Part shown: positions 1 through 5,504 of the stretch, one piece after another
How the letters are laid out: each line of letters opens with the position of its first letter
Position numbering within the stretch: the stretch's first letter is position 1
Source of the DNA: an uncultured Clostridia bacterium
GTDB lineage: Bacteria > Bacillota > Clostridia > TANB77 > CAG-508
Assembly: GCA_948663505.1 (NCBI GenBank)
Contig: CAPNAQ010000060.1
Location: 1 to 10,448, forward strand
Direction of reading: 5' to 3'
Length of the DNA stretch: 10,448 nucleotides
Program-made: the position numbers and the translations under genes
Notes under the pieces: generated by a model
The model's input: only the letters and a program-made list of their open reading frames with translations
Told to the model about the DNA's origin: nothing
Database searches by the model: none

Positions 1-37
1 AATATATTTTTTAAATTAATGTTTTTACAATTTAATA

Positions 38-56
38 AATTTTTTTAAGGAAAGGG
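38..56 (+). promoter_or_regulatory. U-rich tract and Shine-Dalgarno of ldh
   Basis: Seven T's are followed by AAGGAAAGGG just upstream of ldh. The purine stretch is the likely ribosome binding site, and its spacing supports the ATG at 66 rather than the TTG at 57. The 14-mer AATTTTTTTAAGGA (38-51) recurs exactly before rpsJ at 1387-1400. The first 37 bases are nearly pure A/T, and I see no convincing promoter for ldh in them. Confidence 0.6.
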
Positions 57-65
57 TTGGTTAAA

Positions 66-1019
66 ATGAAAAAAAGAAAAGTTGTGCTAGTAGGAACAGG
101 ATTTGTGGGAATGAGTATGGCATACTCAATATTAAACAAAGGAGGAGTGGACGAATTAATATTAATAGATATAGATAAAGATAAAACAATAGGAGAACAA
201 ATGGATTTATCACATGGATTACCATTTGCACCTCAAAAAATGGTTATAAAATCAGGAGATTATGATGAATGTAAAGATGCACAAGTTGTTGTTATTACAG
301 CTGGAATATCACAAAAGCCAGGACAAACAAGATTAGAACTTGCAGAAACTAACACTAAAATAATGAAAAGTATAACACAAAACATAATGGCGAGTAGATT
401 TGATGGAGTAATTGTAGTTGCTAGTAATCCAGTAGATTTAATGACATATGTAGTATCTAAAGTTTCAGGATTACCTAAAAATCAAGTGTTTGGTTCAGGA
501 ACAGTATTAGACACAGCAAGATTACGTTATATAATGTCAGATTATCTAAAAATTTCAAGTAAAAATATACATGCATATATAATGGGAGAACATGGAGATT
601 CTTCATTTGTTCCATGGGATAATGTATATATAGGTTGCAAAAATATAAAAGATATATTAAAAGATAATAGTCTAAATAAAGACTTAGAAAAAGTACATCA
701 AGACGTTGTAAATTCTGCATATGAAATAATTAATAAGAAAAAAGCAACATATTATGGAATAGGTATGGCATTAAGTACAATAGTTAAAGCAATATTAGAT
801 AATGAAAATTCTATTTTAACTGTTTCAACATATTTAAAAGAAGGTCAATATGGACAAGATGATATTTTTATAGGAGTACCTGCAATAATAAATAATAGCG
901 GTGTTAAAGGTTTGTTAGAACTTCATTTAAATGAAGAGGAACAAACAAAATTGAATAATAGCTGCAAAATAATAAAAGAAATGAGAAAAAATTCTATTGA
1001 CAAAATTATACAACTATAA
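66..1019 (+). CDS. ldh: L-lactate dehydrogenase
   Basis: This gene encodes a cytoplasmic NAD-dependent L-lactate dehydrogenase that reduces pyruvate to lactate and regenerates NAD+ in fermentation. The 317-aa product has the family's usual length. An N-terminal Rossmann fold carries GTGFVG at residues 10-15 and Asp35 at the end of the second strand, as expected for NAD binding. The active-site set is complete: Gln83 in the SQKPGQTR loop (the lactate-specifying Gln; malate dehydrogenases have Arg here), Arg89, Asn121 in ASNPVD, Asp149/Arg152 in LDTARLR, and proton-relay His176 in GEHGDSS. I chose ATG at 66 over an in-frame TTG at 57 because the purine-rich GGAAAGGG (49-56) ends directly against the TTG but lies 9 nt before the ATG. 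It is transcribed in the same direction as the ribosomal operon but appears separate from it, since a strong promoter follows. I see no allosteric or regulatory signature I can vouch for. Confidence 0.95.
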   Translation: MKKRKVVLVGTGFVGMSMAYSILNKGGVDELILIDIDKDKTIGEQMDLSHGLPFAPQKMVIKSGDYDECKDAQVVVITAGISQKPGQTRLELAETNTKIMKSITQNIMASRFDGVIVVASNPVDLMTYVVSKVSGLPKNQVFGSGTVLDTARLRYIMSDYLKISSKNIHAYIMGEHGDSSFVPWDNVYIGCKNIKDILKDNSLNKDLEKVHQDVVNSAYEIINKKKATYYGIGMALSTIVKAILDNENSILTVSTYLKEGQYGQDDIFIGVPAIINNSGVKGLLELHLNEEEQTKLNNSCKIIKEMRKNSIDKIIQL

Positions 1020-1025
1020 AATAAA

Positions 1026-1042
1026 AACATTGTACAAATGTT
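1026..1042 (+). terminator. weak hairpin after ldh
   Basis: AACATT (1026-1031) and AATGTT (1037-1042) form a perfect 6-bp stem with a 5-nt loop, beginning 7 nt after the ldh stop. Only TGTTTGTAT follows, not a clean U run, and the stem has one G-C pair. It is placed where a terminator would be expected but would be a weak one. Confidence 0.3.
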
Positions 1043-1074
1043 GTTTGTATATAGAAAAAAATTCCAAAAACCTG

Positions 1075-1103
1075 TTGACATACGGAAGAAAGAGTTGTAT
1101 AAT
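1075..1103 (+). promoter_or_regulatory. consensus sigma-A promoter of the S10 operon
   Basis: A perfect -35 box TTGACA (1075-1080) and a perfect -10 box TATAAT (1098-1103) are separated by exactly 17 bp, the optimal primary-sigma arrangement. Transcription would start near 1110, leaving a leader of about 300 nt before rpsJ. This is the only full-consensus promoter I find in the window, which fits its role in driving the whole ribosomal cluster. Confidence 0.88.
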
Positions 1104-1188
1104 AATAAAGCATGAATAAAGCGATGAGACTGAATGTGGCTACATCATTACGCAAGTAAGGATGTAGGGAACTTCAGTGGAGTATGTC

Positions 1189-1209
1189 ATGGCAAAGACC
1201 AGGCGGTAA
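1189..1209 (+). other. possible six-codon leader peptide ORF (MAKTRR)
   Basis: ATG at 1189 opens a six-codon frame reading Met-Ala-Lys-Thr-Arg-Arg then TAA. GGAG (1179-1182) lies 6 nt upstream. The two Arg codons are AGG and CGG, while the neighbouring genes overwhelmingly use AGA. The stop lies 16 nt before the terminator-like hairpin at 1226. This resembles an attenuation leader peptide, but so short an ORF can arise by chance and it overlaps predicted RNA structure. Confidence 0.2.
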
Positions 1210-1225
1210 GATGATGCACACTTAT

Positions 1226-1255
1226 CCCAAAATTATCATGCATAATTTGGGTTTT
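1226..1255 (+). terminator. attenuator-like hairpin in the S10 leader
   Basis: CCCAAAATTAT (1226-1236) pairs with ATAATTTGGG (1242-1251), leaving one bulged A and a CATGC loop. It is followed at once by TTTT (1252-1255) and then AATAAAT. The form is that of an intrinsic terminator inside the leader, although the U tract is short and the stem AT-rich. TTATCC (1222-1227) can alternatively pair with GGATAA (1335-1340), which would disrupt the base of the hairpin. Confidence 0.42.
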
Positions 1256-1412
1256 AATAAATGTTGAATTGAGAACACTAGAGTGCGTTTTAACTTGCCA
1301 AGGTTAAGTTAGCCGTATGTATGAAATGAATTGCGGATAACTTATACAATCGAGTAAGAAATAGAACGAGATTGTATACCTATAATAATTTTTTTAAGGA
1401 GGGAAAATTACA

Positions 1413-1739
1413 ATGGCAAACACAACAGTAGTAACAAGTGAAAAAATAAGAATAAGACTTAAAGCTTATGATCATGTAGTTTTAGATCAGTCTGCTGAAA
1501 AGATAGTAGAAACAGCTAAAAAAACAGGAGCAAAAGTTTCAGGACCTATTCCATTACCAACACAAAAAGAAGTAGTAACAATATTACGTTGTCCTCATAA
1601 ATACAAAGATTCAAGAGAACAATTTGAAATGAGAACACATAAAAGAGTAATAGACATACTATACCCAACACAAAAAACAGTTGACAGTCTAATGAAATTA
1701 GAATTGCCTGCAGGTGTTGAAATCGAAATTAAGCTATAA
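1413..1739 (+). CDS. rpsJ: 30S ribosomal protein S10 (uS10)
   Basis: S10 is a 30S head protein and also the NusE transcription antitermination factor. The 108-aa product carries the family hallmarks: IRIRLKAYDH near the N-terminus, the GPIPLPT segment, KYKDSREQFEMRTHKR in the exposed loop region, and the LPAGVEIEIKL terminus. It is about 6 residues longer than the usual 102 aa because of an N-terminal extension, MANTTVVTSE, before the conserved KIRIRL. ATG at 1413 is preceded by AAGGAGGG with good spacing (AAGGAGG 1396-1402, 10 nt), and no better internal start exists. It is the first gene after the consensus promoter and structured leader, so it heads the operon. The 168-nt spacer to rplC is unusually long. 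Confidence 0.98.
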   Translation: MANTTVVTSEKIRIRLKAYDHVVLDQSAEKIVETAKKTGAKVSGPIPLPTQKEVVTILRCPHKYKDSREQFEMRTHKRVIDILYPTQKTVDSLMKLELPAGVEIEIKL

Positions 1740-1907
1740 GTAATAAGAACGAGTGATAAGGAGTTCGAATGTTACTTAGAACTTATGTAACTGAACGACA
1801 GTGAAGTTGCAAACATTAAACTGACATTCTAAAATATAATTTAGAAATTTCAGCAAAACCAAGCTGTCATAATAAATGCCAGCCAATAGTTAGGAGGAAA
1901 ATAAAAA
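1740..1907 (+). other. structured 168-nt spacer S10-L3
   Basis: No gene is present. Two structures can be drawn. ATAA+GTTC (1756-1759, 1763-1766) pairs with GAAC+TTAT (1779-1786), with a GGA bulge and a 12-nt loop. Further on, GACAG (1797-1801) and CTGTC (1864-1868) enclose CTGA (1821-1824)/TCAG (1850-1853), which encloses the 6-bp hairpin TCTAAA/TTTAGA (1828-1845). The Shine-Dalgarno of rplC, AGGAGG, is at 1892-1897, outside the stems. S10-L3 spacers are usually a few tens of nucleotides. Confidence 0.4.
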
Positions 1908-2543
1908 ATGAAAAAAGGAATAATCGGAAGAAAAGTTGGAATGACACAAATATTTGACGAAAAGGGAAGTGTGATTCCAGTAACAGTTATAGAAGCTGGA
2001 CCATGTGTAGTAGCACAAGTAAAAACAGTAGAAACAGAAGGATATAATGCAATACAATTAGGATTTGGGGAAGTTAAAGAAAAACATATAAACAAACCAG
2101 AAAAAGGACATTTTGCAAAAGCAGGTCTTGAAGCTAAAAAACACTTAAGAGAATTTAGATTAGAATCAATTGAAGGTGTAAAAGTTGGAGACCAAATAAA
2201 AGCAGATATATTTGAAACTGGAGAAAAAGTAGATGTTCAGGGAATATCAAAAGGAAAAGGATTCCAAGGTGTTATTAAAAGACATGGACAACACAGAGGA
2301 CCAATGGGACATGGATCAATGTATCACAGAAGACCAGGATCAATGGGACCTACATCAACACCAGGAAGAGTATTTAAAGGTAAAAAACTTCCTGGACATA
2401 TGGGAAAAGTTACAATTACAATACAAAATTTAGATGTTGTAAAAGTAGACATGGATAAAAATGTAATATTATTAAAAGGTAGTGTTCCAGGAGCAAAAGG
2501 AGCTATCTTAAAAATAAAATCAGCTGTAAAGGCTACTAAATAG
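1908..2543 (+). CDS. rplC: 50S ribosomal protein L3 (uL3)
   Basis: L3 is an early-assembly 23S rRNA-binding protein whose long loop reaches towards the peptidyl transferase centre. The 211-aa product has normal length. The signature start MKKGIIGRKVGMTQIF is present. The central extension runs from about residue 112 to 165: SKGKGFQGVIKRHG, a Gly/His/Arg-rich stretch, then PGRVFKGKKLPGHMG. An E. coli-type Gln methylation site would lie near PTSTPGR, but here that position reads Ser/Thr. ATG at 1908 follows AGGAGG (1892-1897) by 10 nt. It is 20 nt upstream of rplD, consistent with coupled translation. Confidence 0.98.
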   Translation: MKKGIIGRKVGMTQIFDEKGSVIPVTVIEAGPCVVAQVKTVETEGYNAIQLGFGEVKEKHINKPEKGHFAKAGLEAKKHLREFRLESIEGVKVGDQIKADIFETGEKVDVQGISKGKGFQGVIKRHGQHRGPMGHGSMYHRRPGSMGPTSTPGRVFKGKKLPGHMGKVTITIQNLDVVKVDMDKNVILLKGSVPGAKGAILKIKSAVKATK

Positions 2544-2563
2544 AAGGAAGGAGGAAATACAAA

Positions 2564-3187
2564 ATGCCAAAAATAGATGTATATGATATAAAAGGTAAAA
2601 AAGTAAGTGATGTTGAATTAGCTGAAAATATATTTGGAATCGAACCAAATGAAAATATAGTACATAGTGTTTTAGTAAACTATTTAGCTAATCAAAGACA
2701 AGGTACACAAAGTACAAAAACAAGAGCTGAAGTACGTGGTGGTGGAAAAAAACCATGGAGACAAAAAGGAACAGGTAGAGCAAGACAGGGAAGTATAAGA
2801 GCACCACAATGGATAAAAGGTGGTATAGCATTAGGACCAAAACCTCGTTCATATAAATATGCTGTTAATAAAAAAGAAAGAAGATTAGCAATAAAATCAT
2901 TGTTAAGTTCTAAAGTGTTAGAAAAACAATTAACAGTTGTAGATAAATTAGAATTATCAGAAATCAAAACAAAAACAATGGTAAAAGCATTAACAGATTT
3001 GAAAGTTGAAGGAAAAACATTAATCATTTTAGCAGAAAAAAATCAAAATGTTTTTATGTCAGCAAGAAACATTGAAGGAGTTAAAACAATTTTATTAAAT
3101 AACATAAATGTATTTGATTTATTAAAATATAATAACTTAGTTTTACCTCTAGAAACTGTTAAGAAAATAGAGGAGGTGTATGCATAA
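2564..3187 (+). CDS. rplD: 50S ribosomal protein L4 (uL4)
   Basis: L4 binds 23S rRNA domain I and lines the exit-tunnel constriction. In E. coli it is also the autogenous repressor of the S10 operon. The product is 207 aa, the expected length. Its long basic tunnel loop is clear at about residues 45-90 (QRQGTQSTKTRAEVRGGG, then KPWRQKGTGRARQGS and the WIKGG segment). The C-terminal globular half follows. The start ATG is 9 nt after AAGGAGG (2548-2554), and its stop TAA overlaps the first base of the rplW ATG. If the S10 leader is L4-responsive, this gene supplies the regulator; that is an inference from other bacteria, not visible here. Confidence 0.98.
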   Translation: MPKIDVYDIKGKKVSDVELAENIFGIEPNENIVHSVLVNYLANQRQGTQSTKTRAEVRGGGKKPWRQKGTGRARQGSIRAPQWIKGGIALGPKPRSYKYAVNKKERRLAIKSLLSSKVLEKQLTVVDKLELSEIKTKTMVKALTDLKVEGKTLIILAEKNQNVFMSARNIEGVKTILLNNINVFDLLKYNNLVLPLETVKKIEEVYA

Positions 3188-3534
3188 TGAAACCAGAAGA
3201 AATTATTATTGCACCAGTTGTTACTGAAAAAAGTAATGATCAATTACAAGAAGGAAAATATACTTTTAGAGTAAATAAAAAAGCTACAAAAGTTGAAATA
3301 GCTAAAGCTGTTGAAAAACTTTTTGAAGTTAGAGTATTAAAAGTAAATACGATGACAGTAAAGGGAAAAACAAAAAGAGTAGGATACCATGTAGGTAAAA
3401 CTTCAGATTGGAAAAAAGCTATAGTTACTATAGATACAAATCCAGCAGAAGCTTCTTACTTATCTAAAGGTGGAAAAGAAACTAAAGCTACTAAGAAATT
3501 TAAAGATAGTATTGATGAGTTTATGGGAGCATAG
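3187..3534 (+). CDS. rplW: 50S ribosomal protein L23 (uL23) with extended C-terminus
   Basis: L23 sits at the polypeptide exit and is the docking point for trigger factor and SRP. The family core is plain in residues 1-84: IIIAPVVTEKS at the start, YTFRVNKKATKVEIAKAVEKLF, then VNTMTVKGK and the KKAIVTI strand. The 115-aa product is about 15-20 residues longer than typical Bacillus L23, owing to a charged tail of Lys, Gly, Asp and Glu (about residues 85-115) ending in DSIDEFMGA. Its ATG overlaps the rplD stop by 1 nt (TAATG), and GAGGAGGTG (3170-3178) lies inside the end of rplD, so translational coupling is expected. A 368-nt spacer then separates it from rplB. Confidence 0.97.
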   Translation: MKPEEIIIAPVVTEKSNDQLQEGKYTFRVNKKATKVEIAKAVEKLFEVRVLKVNTMTVKGKTKRVGYHVGKTSDWKKAIVTIDTNPAEASYLSKGGKETKATKKFKDSIDEFMGA

Positions 3535-3543
3535 TAATAAATC

Positions 3544-3656
3544 GATTAAAAGCAACAATCTGCACATTTTTAATATTTATTTCAAACTTTAGCATACACA
3601 CATATAGACTCAGCTTGATATAAATATGAAAAATGCATATCTTATTACTTTTAATC
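3544..3656 (+). repeat. long imperfect hairpin, copy 1 of a two-copy family
   Basis: Base pairing runs through most of the element: GATTAAAAG (3544-3552) with CTTTTAATC (3648-3656), TGC and ATTTTT (3561-3571, bulged AC) with AAAAATGCA (3629-3637), ATATTTAT (3573-3580) with ATAAATAT (3620-3627), TCAA (3582-3585) with TTGA (3615-3618), and CT/AG at 3587-3588 and 3612-3613. The 13-mer CTGCACATTTTTA (3560-3572), plus AAACTT, CTCAG and AAAAATGCA, recur at equivalent structural positions in the S14-S8 spacer (8955-9077). It has no downstream T run, so it is not a terminator. Confidence 0.55.
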
Positions 3657-3803
3657 AATTTAAAGAATTAGTAGTTAATTAAAAAATAAAATATCGAGAA
3701 ATAACTCGGAAAATAAAGAATATCTGCCATGCGGAGCAGGAAAAAATCCGTAAATAAGTAGAGTAGAAAAACGAGCAAAAGCAGGCAGTACTAGGAAAAC
3801 GAG

Positions 3804-3848
3804 CAAATATTGATGAGGCTATACATTTGTATGCTGAAGAAATATTTG
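3804..3848 (+). promoter_or_regulatory. hairpin upstream of rplB
   Basis: CAAATATT (3804-3811) pairs perfectly with AATATTTG (3841-3848). Above it lies a symmetric purine-rich internal loop, GATGA opposite GAAGA, then GGC/GCT and ATAC/GTAT pairs with a 4-nt ATTT loop. TGATGA and CTGA face each other as in kink-turns, but three extra nucleotides on the 3' side break the canonical form. It lies 42 nt before the rplB ribosome binding site. Confidence 0.35.
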
Positions 3849-3902
3849 TGAAGTTTGACAACGTAATATGAACGTTTTAATCGTTTTGAGAGGAGAATAG
3901 TA

Positions 3903-4724
3903 ATGAAACACTTTAAAGCATATACCCCATCAAGAAGAAACATGACAGTTTCAGACTTTGCAGAAATAACAAAGAAAACACCAGAAAAAACATTATTAGC
4001 TAAAAAGAAAGAAAAAGCAGGAAGAAACTGTTATGGTAGAATAACAGTAAGACATCAAGGTGGAGGAAACAGACAAAAATATAGAATAATAGATTTTAAA
4101 AGAAGAAAAGATAATGTAGAAGCAACAGTTATTGGAATAGAATATGATCCAAACAGAAGTGCAAATATAGCATTAATCCAATATGAAGATGGAGAAAAAG
4201 CATATATATTAGCACCACAAGGATTAACAGATGGAAATAAAGTAATATCAGGAGAAAATGTTGATATAAAAACAGGAAATAGCATGCCAATAAACAGCAT
4301 TCCAGTAGGAACATTAATTCATAATATAGAATTAAATCCAGGTCAAGGTGGAAAATTAGTTAGAACAGCTGGGCAAAGTGCACAATTAATGGCTAAAGAA
4401 GGAAAATATGCAACATTAAGATTACCATCAGGAGAAATGAGAAAAGTATTAGCTAACTGTAGGGCTACAATAGGAGTTATAGGAAATTCAGACCATGAAA
4501 ATGTTAAAATTGGTAAAGCAGGTAGAAAACGTCATATGGGATGGAGACCAGAAGTTAGAGGATCAGTAATGAACCCAGTAGATCACCCACATGGTGGTGG
4601 TGAAGGTAGAGCTCCAGTAGGACACGCAGGACCAATGACACCTTGGGGTAAACCAGCACTTGGATATAAAACAAGAAATAAAAAGAAAAAATCTAATAAG
4701 CTTATTGTTAAGAGAAGAAAATAA
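3903..4724 (+). CDS. rplB: 50S ribosomal protein L2 (uL2)
   Basis: L2 is a core 50S protein needed for subunit association and peptidyl transferase activity. The 273-aa product is close to the usual 275-277. The N-terminal AYTPSRRNMT, the RNA-binding VRHQGGGNRQKYR (about 49-61), and the invariant C-terminal VDHPHGGGEGR (226-236), with the functionally critical histidines, are all intact. The basic tail ends TRNKKKKSNKLIVKRRK. ATG at 3903 is preceded by GAGAGGAG (3888-3895) at a 7-nt distance. It begins after the enlarged L23-L2 spacer and is followed 38 nt later by rpsS, the normal gene order. Confidence 0.98.
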   Translation: MKHFKAYTPSRRNMTVSDFAEITKKTPEKTLLAKKKEKAGRNCYGRITVRHQGGGNRQKYRIIDFKRRKDNVEATVIGIEYDPNRSANIALIQYEDGEKAYILAPQGLTDGNKVISGENVDIKTGNSMPINSIPVGTLIHNIELNPGQGGKLVRTAGQSAQLMAKEGKYATLRLPSGEMRKVLANCRATIGVIGNSDHENVKIGKAGRKRHMGWRPEVRGSVMNPVDHPHGGGEGRAPVGHAGPMTPWGKPALGYKTRNKKKKSNKLIVKRRK

Positions 4725-4762
4725 AAAAGATTACTATTACAAAGAAGGGAGGGCATTAGAAT

Positions 4763-5041
4763 ATGTCTAGATCAAGCAAGAAAAAGCCATTTGTACAAGA
4801 AAAATTATTACAGAGAATAGAAAAAATGAATGAAACAGGAGAGAAAGAAGTACTAAAAACATGGTCAAGAGCATCAACAATATATCCACAGATGGTAGGA
4901 CACACAATAGCAATACATGATGGAAGAAAACATGTTCCAATATACATAACAGAAGAAATGATTGGTCACAAATTAGGTGAATTTGTTCCAACAAGAACAT
5001 TTAAAGGTCATGCAGGAGATAAAAAGACAAACGTTAAATAA
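4763..5041 (+). CDS. rpsS: 30S ribosomal protein S19 (uS19)
   Basis: S19 lies in the 30S head with S13, near the A site. The 92-aa product has standard length, with MSRSSKKKPF at the N-terminus, WSRASTIYPQMVGHTIAIHD in the core, the HVPIYITEEMIGHKLGEF segment, and the PTRTFKGHAGDKK tail. AAGGGAGGG (4745-4753) sits 9 nt before the ATG. It follows rplB directly, as in nearly all bacteria. The 86-nt spacer to rplV is longer than usual and carries two tandem repeats. Confidence 0.98.
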   Translation: MSRSSKKKPFVQEKLLQRIEKMNETGEKEVLKTWSRASTIYPQMVGHTIAIHDGRKHVPIYITEEMIGHKLGEFVPTRTFKGHAGDKKTNVK

Positions 5042-5064
5042 TAAAATACAGAGGTGGGAGGTTG

Positions 5065-5110
5065 GAAGTCAGAAGTCAGATTCGCTGGCATCTATTTCGC
5101 TGACATCTAT
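5065..5110 (+). repeat. tandem duplications in the S19-L22 spacer
   Basis: GAAGTCA is repeated twice head to tail (5065-5078). TTCGCTGGCATCTAT (5081-5095) is followed immediately by TTCGCTGACATCTAT (5096-5110), 14 of 15 bases identical. GTCAG (5075-5079) can pair with CTGAC (5100-5104). The array ends next to the rplV Shine-Dalgarno AAAGGAGGT (5112-5120). It looks like recent slippage or duplication that enlarged the spacer. Confidence 0.75.
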
Positions 5111-5127
5111 TAAAGGAGGTAAGAAAA

Positions 5128-5481
5128 GTGGAAGAAACAATGACAAGAGAAGCTAAAGCAACACTTAAATTTGCAAGAATATCTGCTAGAAAAGTAAAAA
5201 TAGTAGCAGACTTAATAAAAGGCAAAGATGTAGATGAAGCTATTTCAATAGTTAAATTTACACCAAAAGCATCTTCAGAAATAATAGAAAAGTTATTAAA
5301 ATCAGCAATTGCAAATGCTGAAAATAATCATGATATGAAACATGAAAGTTTATATGTTGCTGAAATATTTGCAAATCAAGGACCAACATTAAAAAGAATA
5401 AGACCAGCTGCAAAAGGATCAGCAGTAAGAATAAGAAAAAGAACAAGTCATATAACAATAGTTTTAAAGGAAAGAGAATAA
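5128..5481 (+). CDS. rplV: 50S ribosomal protein L22 (uL22)
   Basis: L22 is a 23S rRNA-binding protein whose beta-hairpin lines the exit tunnel. The 117-aa product shows KATLKFARISARKVKIVADLI, then the ANAENNHDM region, the tunnel hairpin around GPTLKRIRPAAKGSAVRI, and RKRTSHITIVL at the end. I take GTG at 5128 as the start because a near-perfect AAAGGAGGT (5112-5120) lies 7 nt upstream; the next in-frame ATG (5140) would leave about 19 nt. A GTG start adds MEET before MTREAKA. It ends 23 nt before rpsC. Confidence 0.96.
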   Translation: MEETMTREAKATLKFARISARKVKIVADLIKGKDVDEAISIVKFTPKASSEIIEKLLKSAIANAENNHDMKHESLYVAEIFANQGPTLKRIRPAAKGSAVRIRKRTSHITIVLKERE

Positions 5482-5504
5482 TAAGAAGGAGGCATAATTA
5501 AACA

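Larger units (their letters stand above)
1110..1412 (+). promoter_or_regulatory. structured 5' leader of the S10 operon
   Basis: The leader has several well-formed stems. ACTGAA (1129-1134) pairs with TTCAGT (1173-1178) around a TGTGG/GGAAC internal loop. Inside it CTACATC (1140-1146) pairs with GATGTAG (1161-1167), capped by TTAC-GCAA-GTAA, a GNRA-type tetraloop. A terminator-like hairpin sits at 1226-1255, a 7-bp hairpin at 1290-1307 with loop GCCA, and a 9-bp stem TATACAATC/GATTGTATA at 1343-1378 just before the T-tract and Shine-Dalgarno (1396-1402). GCATG at the presumed 5' end (1110-1114) is complementary to the loop CATGC of the terminator-like hairpin, and TGGCAA (1190-1195) to TTGCCA (1295-1300), so long-range contacts are possible. 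In enterobacteria L4 represses this operon through the S10 leader; a similar role here is an inference. I cannot assign it to a named RNA family. Confidence 0.6.
3535..3902 (+). other. 368-nt spacer L23-L2 holding RNA structures
   Basis: No intact gene is visible. The first third is a 113-nt imperfect hairpin (3544-3656). The middle (about 3690-3803) is richer in G and C than the flanks. It has small stems CGAG/CTCG and CTGC/GCAG, and the 11-mer AAAACGAGCAA occurs twice (3768-3778 and 3797-3807). The end holds a 45-nt hairpin (3804-3848) before the rplB ribosome site AGGAG (3891-3895). An in-frame reading of 3714-3870 has two stops in about 50 codons and matches nothing I recognise, so a decayed gene is possible but unsupported. 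In other bacteria rplW and rplB are usually separated by only a few tens of nucleotides. Confidence 0.5.

Noticed and set aside
475..720. Minus-strand open frames across the ldh and ribosomal genes (for example 475-720, 2692-3027, 7732-8235)
   Set aside because: They lie opposite well-conserved genes, lack ribosome sites, and encode low-complexity Leu/Phe/Ser-rich products, as expected from reading AT-rich genes backwards.
66..1019. Malate dehydrogenase instead of lactate dehydrogenase
   Set aside because: The substrate-specificity residue in the QKPGQTR loop is Gln, as in lactate dehydrogenase, not Arg.
1211..1267. An 18-codon ORF (MMHTYPK...) over the S10 leader hairpin
   Set aside because: It is read straight through the hairpin, with no proper Shine-Dalgarno at useful spacing and no recognisable product.
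1381..1386. A second TATAAT just before rpsJ
   Set aside because: The -35 position at 17 bp reads GAAATA, and a full-consensus promoter already exists upstream.
1110..1412. T-box riboswitch or group II intron fragment in the S10 leader
   Set aside because: I find no T-box sequence with its antiterminator partner and no domain V-type hairpin; AGCCGTATG near 1311 alone is not enough.
2233..2433. Plus-strand frame inside rplC
   Set aside because: It is an alternate-frame reading of the conserved L3 loop and resembles no protein I know.
3626..3682. An 18-codon ORF starting MKNAYLITF in the L23-L2 spacer
   Set aside because: It has no ribosome binding site and lies within the arm of the long hairpin, which explains the sequence better.
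3804..3848. A true kink-turn upstream of rplB
   Set aside because: Although TGATGA and CTGA face each other, three extra unpaired nucleotides on the 3' strand give a symmetric 5x5 loop, not the kink-turn consensus. It is kept only as a hairpin.
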